A stretch of DNA of 6,552 nt from positions 1-6,552 of the forward strand of contig JAITCV010000103.1 in assembly GCA_031282905.1 (NCBI GenBank), given 5' to 3'. Each line of letters starts with the position of its first letter. The stretch's first letter is position 1. Positions 4,627 to 6,552 of this stretch are shown here, piece after piece. The notes beneath the pieces were generated by a model. The model saw only the letters and a program-made list of their open reading frames with translations, was not told where the DNA came from and did no database searches. This stretch comes from Azoarcus sp. Its GTDB lineage: Bacteria > Pseudomonadota > Gammaproteobacteria > Burkholderiales > Rhodocyclaceae. Position numbers and translations under genes: made by a program.

Positions 4627-5645
4627 ATTTTCCTACATTGTTGTATCGCGCGGGACTTGCCTTGGCGTTGCTGTCTTCCGTGCCCGTCGCCCAAGCCGAA
4701 TCGCTCAAGGTCGGCTTCATGCCCATCGGCTCCCACGTCAAATTCATGATCGCCCAGGAACAGGGCTATTATGTTCAGGAGGGATTGGAGGTCGAACTCA
4801 TTCCCTTCATCAATTCCGCCGATGGCCTGACCGCGTTGACCAATCATAAAATCGATGTGGGATCCTTCGGTACCTCCGCGCCACTGCTTCATATCGCCAA
4901 GGGCAGCCAGATCAGGATCATTGGCGGCATCACCAGCGGCGGCTCGACCTTCATTGCCCGCCCGGAAGTTGCTGCCACGATCAAATCCCCCGCCGATTTC
5001 AGGGGCCGGAAGATTGCCACGGTGCGTCTTTCCACGGTCGATGCCGTGCTGCGCGGCGCGCTCAAGGATGCCGGACTGGACTGGAAAAAGGACGTGCAGA
5101 TTTTCGAATTGAAAAGCGCGCCCGCCGTCACCGAGGCGGTGAAATCCGGACAGGTCGATATCGGCGCGACCTGGGGGCCGCACGATTTGCGCGCCCAGGC
5201 CGAAGGCATGAAGGTTCTTTTCTATTCCGACGAACTTTATCCCGCGCATGTTTGTTGCCGCCTGATTACCAATGATCGCGTCGATTCGGCGACCAACGTC
5301 AAGCTGTTGCGCGCGCTGTTGCGTGCCGAGCGTTTCGCCGCCGAAAACCGCGAGGGCACGCTGGATGCGCTTGCCAAATACGTCAAACTCGACCGCCCCG
5401 CGCTGGAAAAGGATTTCTATGATCCTCATAAGGAAAACAGCACCGATCCTTATCTGAAAGGGCTGCGTCAGTTCTGGACAATCATGAGCGACAGCGGTTT
5501 CATTGATACCACCGGCAAGAATATCGACGATGCGGTCGTGCTCCAGGATTACGAAAGCGCGCTGCAAAGTCTGGTCAAGGAAAATCCGCAGGATCCGTAT
5601 TGGCAAAAGCTGGTGTTGGATTTCAAGACCAAGAACGGGGCCTGA
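4623..5645 (+). CDS. Periplasmic ABC-transporter substrate-binding protein, SsuA/NrtA/TauA (THI5-like) type, 340 aa
   Basis: A secreted binding protein that would capture a small solute in the periplasm and pass it to an ABC permease. A classic signal peptide is visible: basic start, hydrophobic core (about 10-22), and an AQA site with cleavage after residue 25, giving a mature protein of about 315 aa. Family features are LKVGFMPIGSHVKFMIAQEQ (28-47) with YYVQEGLEVELI (49-60), ALTNHKIDVGSFG (71-83), a DFRGRKIATVRLSTVDAVLRG-like segment (125-145), and VKSGQVDIGATWGPHDLRA (173-191) lining the cleft. These families take sulfonates, taurine, nitrate, bicarbonate or pyrimidine precursors, and the ligand here cannot be read from sequence. 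A Cys-Cys pair (211-212) in HVCCRLITN is unusual and might form a disulfide or bind metal. No permease or ATPase gene is in view. The gene is followed after 2 bases by the GMC gene, so the two form an operon. Confidence 0.88.
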   Translation: MNFPTLLYRAGLALALLSSVPVAQAESLKVGFMPIGSHVKFMIAQEQGYYVQEGLEVELIPFINSADGLTALTNHKIDVGSFGTSAPLLHIAKGSQIRIIGGITSGGSTFIARPEVAATIKSPADFRGRKIATVRLSTVDAVLRGALKDAGLDWKKDVQIFELKSAPAVTEAVKSGQVDIGATWGPHDLRAQAEGMKVLFYSDELYPAHVCCRLITNDRVDSATNVKLLRALLRAERFAAENREGTLDALAKYVKLDRPALEKDFYDPHKENSTDPYLKGLRQFWTIMSDSGFIDTTGKNIDDAVVLQDYESALQSLVKENPQDPYWQKLVLDFKTKNGA

Positions 5646-5647
5646 TC

Positions 5648-6552
5648 ATGAGCAACAGCCAGGATAGCCTGAGTTTCGATTACATCATCGTCGGCGCGGG
5701 CAGTGCGGGATGCGTGCTTGCCAACCGCCTCTCCGCCGATGGTCGCCATCGCGTGGCGTTGGTCGAAGCGGGCGGCAATGGCCGTCATCCTTCGTTTCAT
5801 ATTCCTGTCGGTTATGTCTGGAATCGCGCCCATCCTCGCGGTAATTGGCTTTATTACACCGAACCGGAAGAATCTTCCGGCAATCGCAAAATCCTGTGGC
5901 CGCGCGGCAAGGTGCTGGGCGGCAGTTCGGCGATCAACGGTCTGCTCTATATCCGGGGCCAGGCGCGCGATTACGATGAATGGCGCGACCTCGGCAATCC
6001 CGGCTGGGGCTACGACGATGTATTGCCCTATTTCCTCCGTGCCGAGGATCAGGCACATGGCGCGAATACGTGGCACGCGGTGGGCGGGCCGCTCCACGTA
6101 TGCGATACCGAACCACATCCGCTCTCCAGCGCCTATATCGCCGCGACACGGGAGGCGGGATTTGCGCTGCTCGACGATTTCAACCGCGATCATCAGGAAG
6201 GCGTCGGTTATTTTCAGAAAACGGTGAAAAATGGCATCCGCTGGAGCACGGCGAACGCTTATCTCAAACCGGCGCGCCAACGTCCCAACCTGCATATCTT
6301 CACCCGCGCCCATGCGCTGAAACTGGAATTCGACGACGCCCGCGCCAGCGGAGTGCTCATTCGTCATCGGGGCGCGGACAAGACGCTCAGGGCGGGGCGC
6401 GAAATCATCGTCGCGGCGGGCGCGATCGGCTCCCCCGCCTTGCTCCAGCATTCCGGGGTCGGCGATGCCGATCACTTGCAAGGGCTGGGCATCGCGGTTC
6501 AAAAACATCTGCCGGGCGTGGGACGGAACTTGCAGGATCACTATATGGTGAG
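5648..6552 (+). CDS. GMC-family FAD-dependent oxidoreductase (choline/alcohol dehydrogenase-like), 3' end outside window
   Basis: The frame is open from ATG 5648 to the edge, 301 residues of an expected roughly 530-560. The FAD-binding start FDYIIVGAGSAGCVLANRLS (10-29) has the GxGxxG fold motif, with E40 (LVEAGG) for the ribose. GMC signature 1 is at 84-104 (WPRGKVLGGSSAINGLLYIRG region) and signature 2 at 258-272 (GAIGSPALLQHSGVG). The catalytic His and His/Asn near the C-terminus are beyond the window, so activity cannot be judged. Family members oxidise alcohols such as choline, sugars or aromatic and polyethylene-glycol-type alcohols to aldehydes in the cytoplasm. The start is 2 bases after the stop of the binding-protein gene, so translation is probably coupled; only a weak GGGG lies ahead as ribosome site. 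The pairing suggests uptake and oxidation of the same compound. The family call is firm, the substrate unknown. Confidence 0.92.
   Translation, partial: MSNSQDSLSFDYIIVGAGSAGCVLANRLSADGRHRVALVEAGGNGRHPSFHIPVGYVWNRAHPRGNWLYYTEPEESSGNRKILWPRGKVLGGSSAINGLLYIRGQARDYDEWRDLGNPGWGYDDVLPYFLRAEDQAHGANTWHAVGGPLHVCDTEPHPLSSAYIAATREAGFALLDDFNRDHQEGVGYFQKTVKNGIRWSTANAYLKPARQRPNLHIFTRAHALKLEFDDARASGVLIRHRGADKTLRAGREIIVAAGAIGSPALLQHSGVGDADHLQGLGIAVQKHLPGVGRNLQDHYMV

Noticed and set aside
4593..5606. 337-residue leftward open frame
   Set aside because: It is antisense to the binding-protein gene, which has a signal peptide and family motifs; the reverse frame has neither a ribosome site nor domains.
5549..6541. 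330-residue leftward open frame
   Set aside because: It is antisense to the GMC gene, which carries the FAD motif and both GMC signatures in the forward frame.

Overview
The window looks like GC-rich chromosomal DNA from a proteobacterium, most likely a betaproteobacterium. That placement is an inference from gene content (an AcuI/YhdH-type reductase beside an HDOD protein and a REC-GGDEF regulator) and from the strong G/C third-position bias. No rRNA, tRNA, CRISPR array or complete insertion sequence was seen.

Layout. Bases 1-3085 are read leftwards. From its promoter side this block holds an AcuI-like acrylyl-CoA reductase (3085-2090, GTG start), then after 7 bases a response regulator with a degenerate GGDEF domain (2082-871), then a 361-base gap, then two small tandem related genes (509-156 and 143 to beyond the left edge). 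The gap holds a perfect 14-base palindrome and a possible frame-broken small reading frame. A 164-base divergent promoter region (3086-3249) separates this block from a rightward HDOD-domain gene (3250-4131). Next comes about 490 bases of clearly AT-richer DNA (4132-4622) with no convincing gene. It is dense in inverted repeats and carries a leftward-facing terminator-like hairpin, a foldable GC-rich segment and an imperfect direct repeat. The right end is a rightward operon: a secreted ABC-type substrate-binding protein of the SsuA/NrtA/TauA class (4623-5645), followed after 2 bases by a GMC-family FAD oxidoreductase (5648 to beyond the right edge).

How the genes may work together. AcuI and the regulator are probably co-transcribed, with the HDOD gene divergent from them, so a metabolic reductase sits between two signalling-type proteins. 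The substrate-binding protein plus GMC oxidoreductase suggest capture of a small organic compound in the periplasm and its oxidation inside the cell. The matching permease and ATPase are not in view and may lie to the right.

The points most worth a second look are the degenerate GGDEF domain that keeps its inhibitory-site RxxD motif, the tandem unknown small proteins, the AT-rich inverted-repeat island, and the unusual pairing of a binding protein with a GMC enzyme. Nothing here proves a new system.
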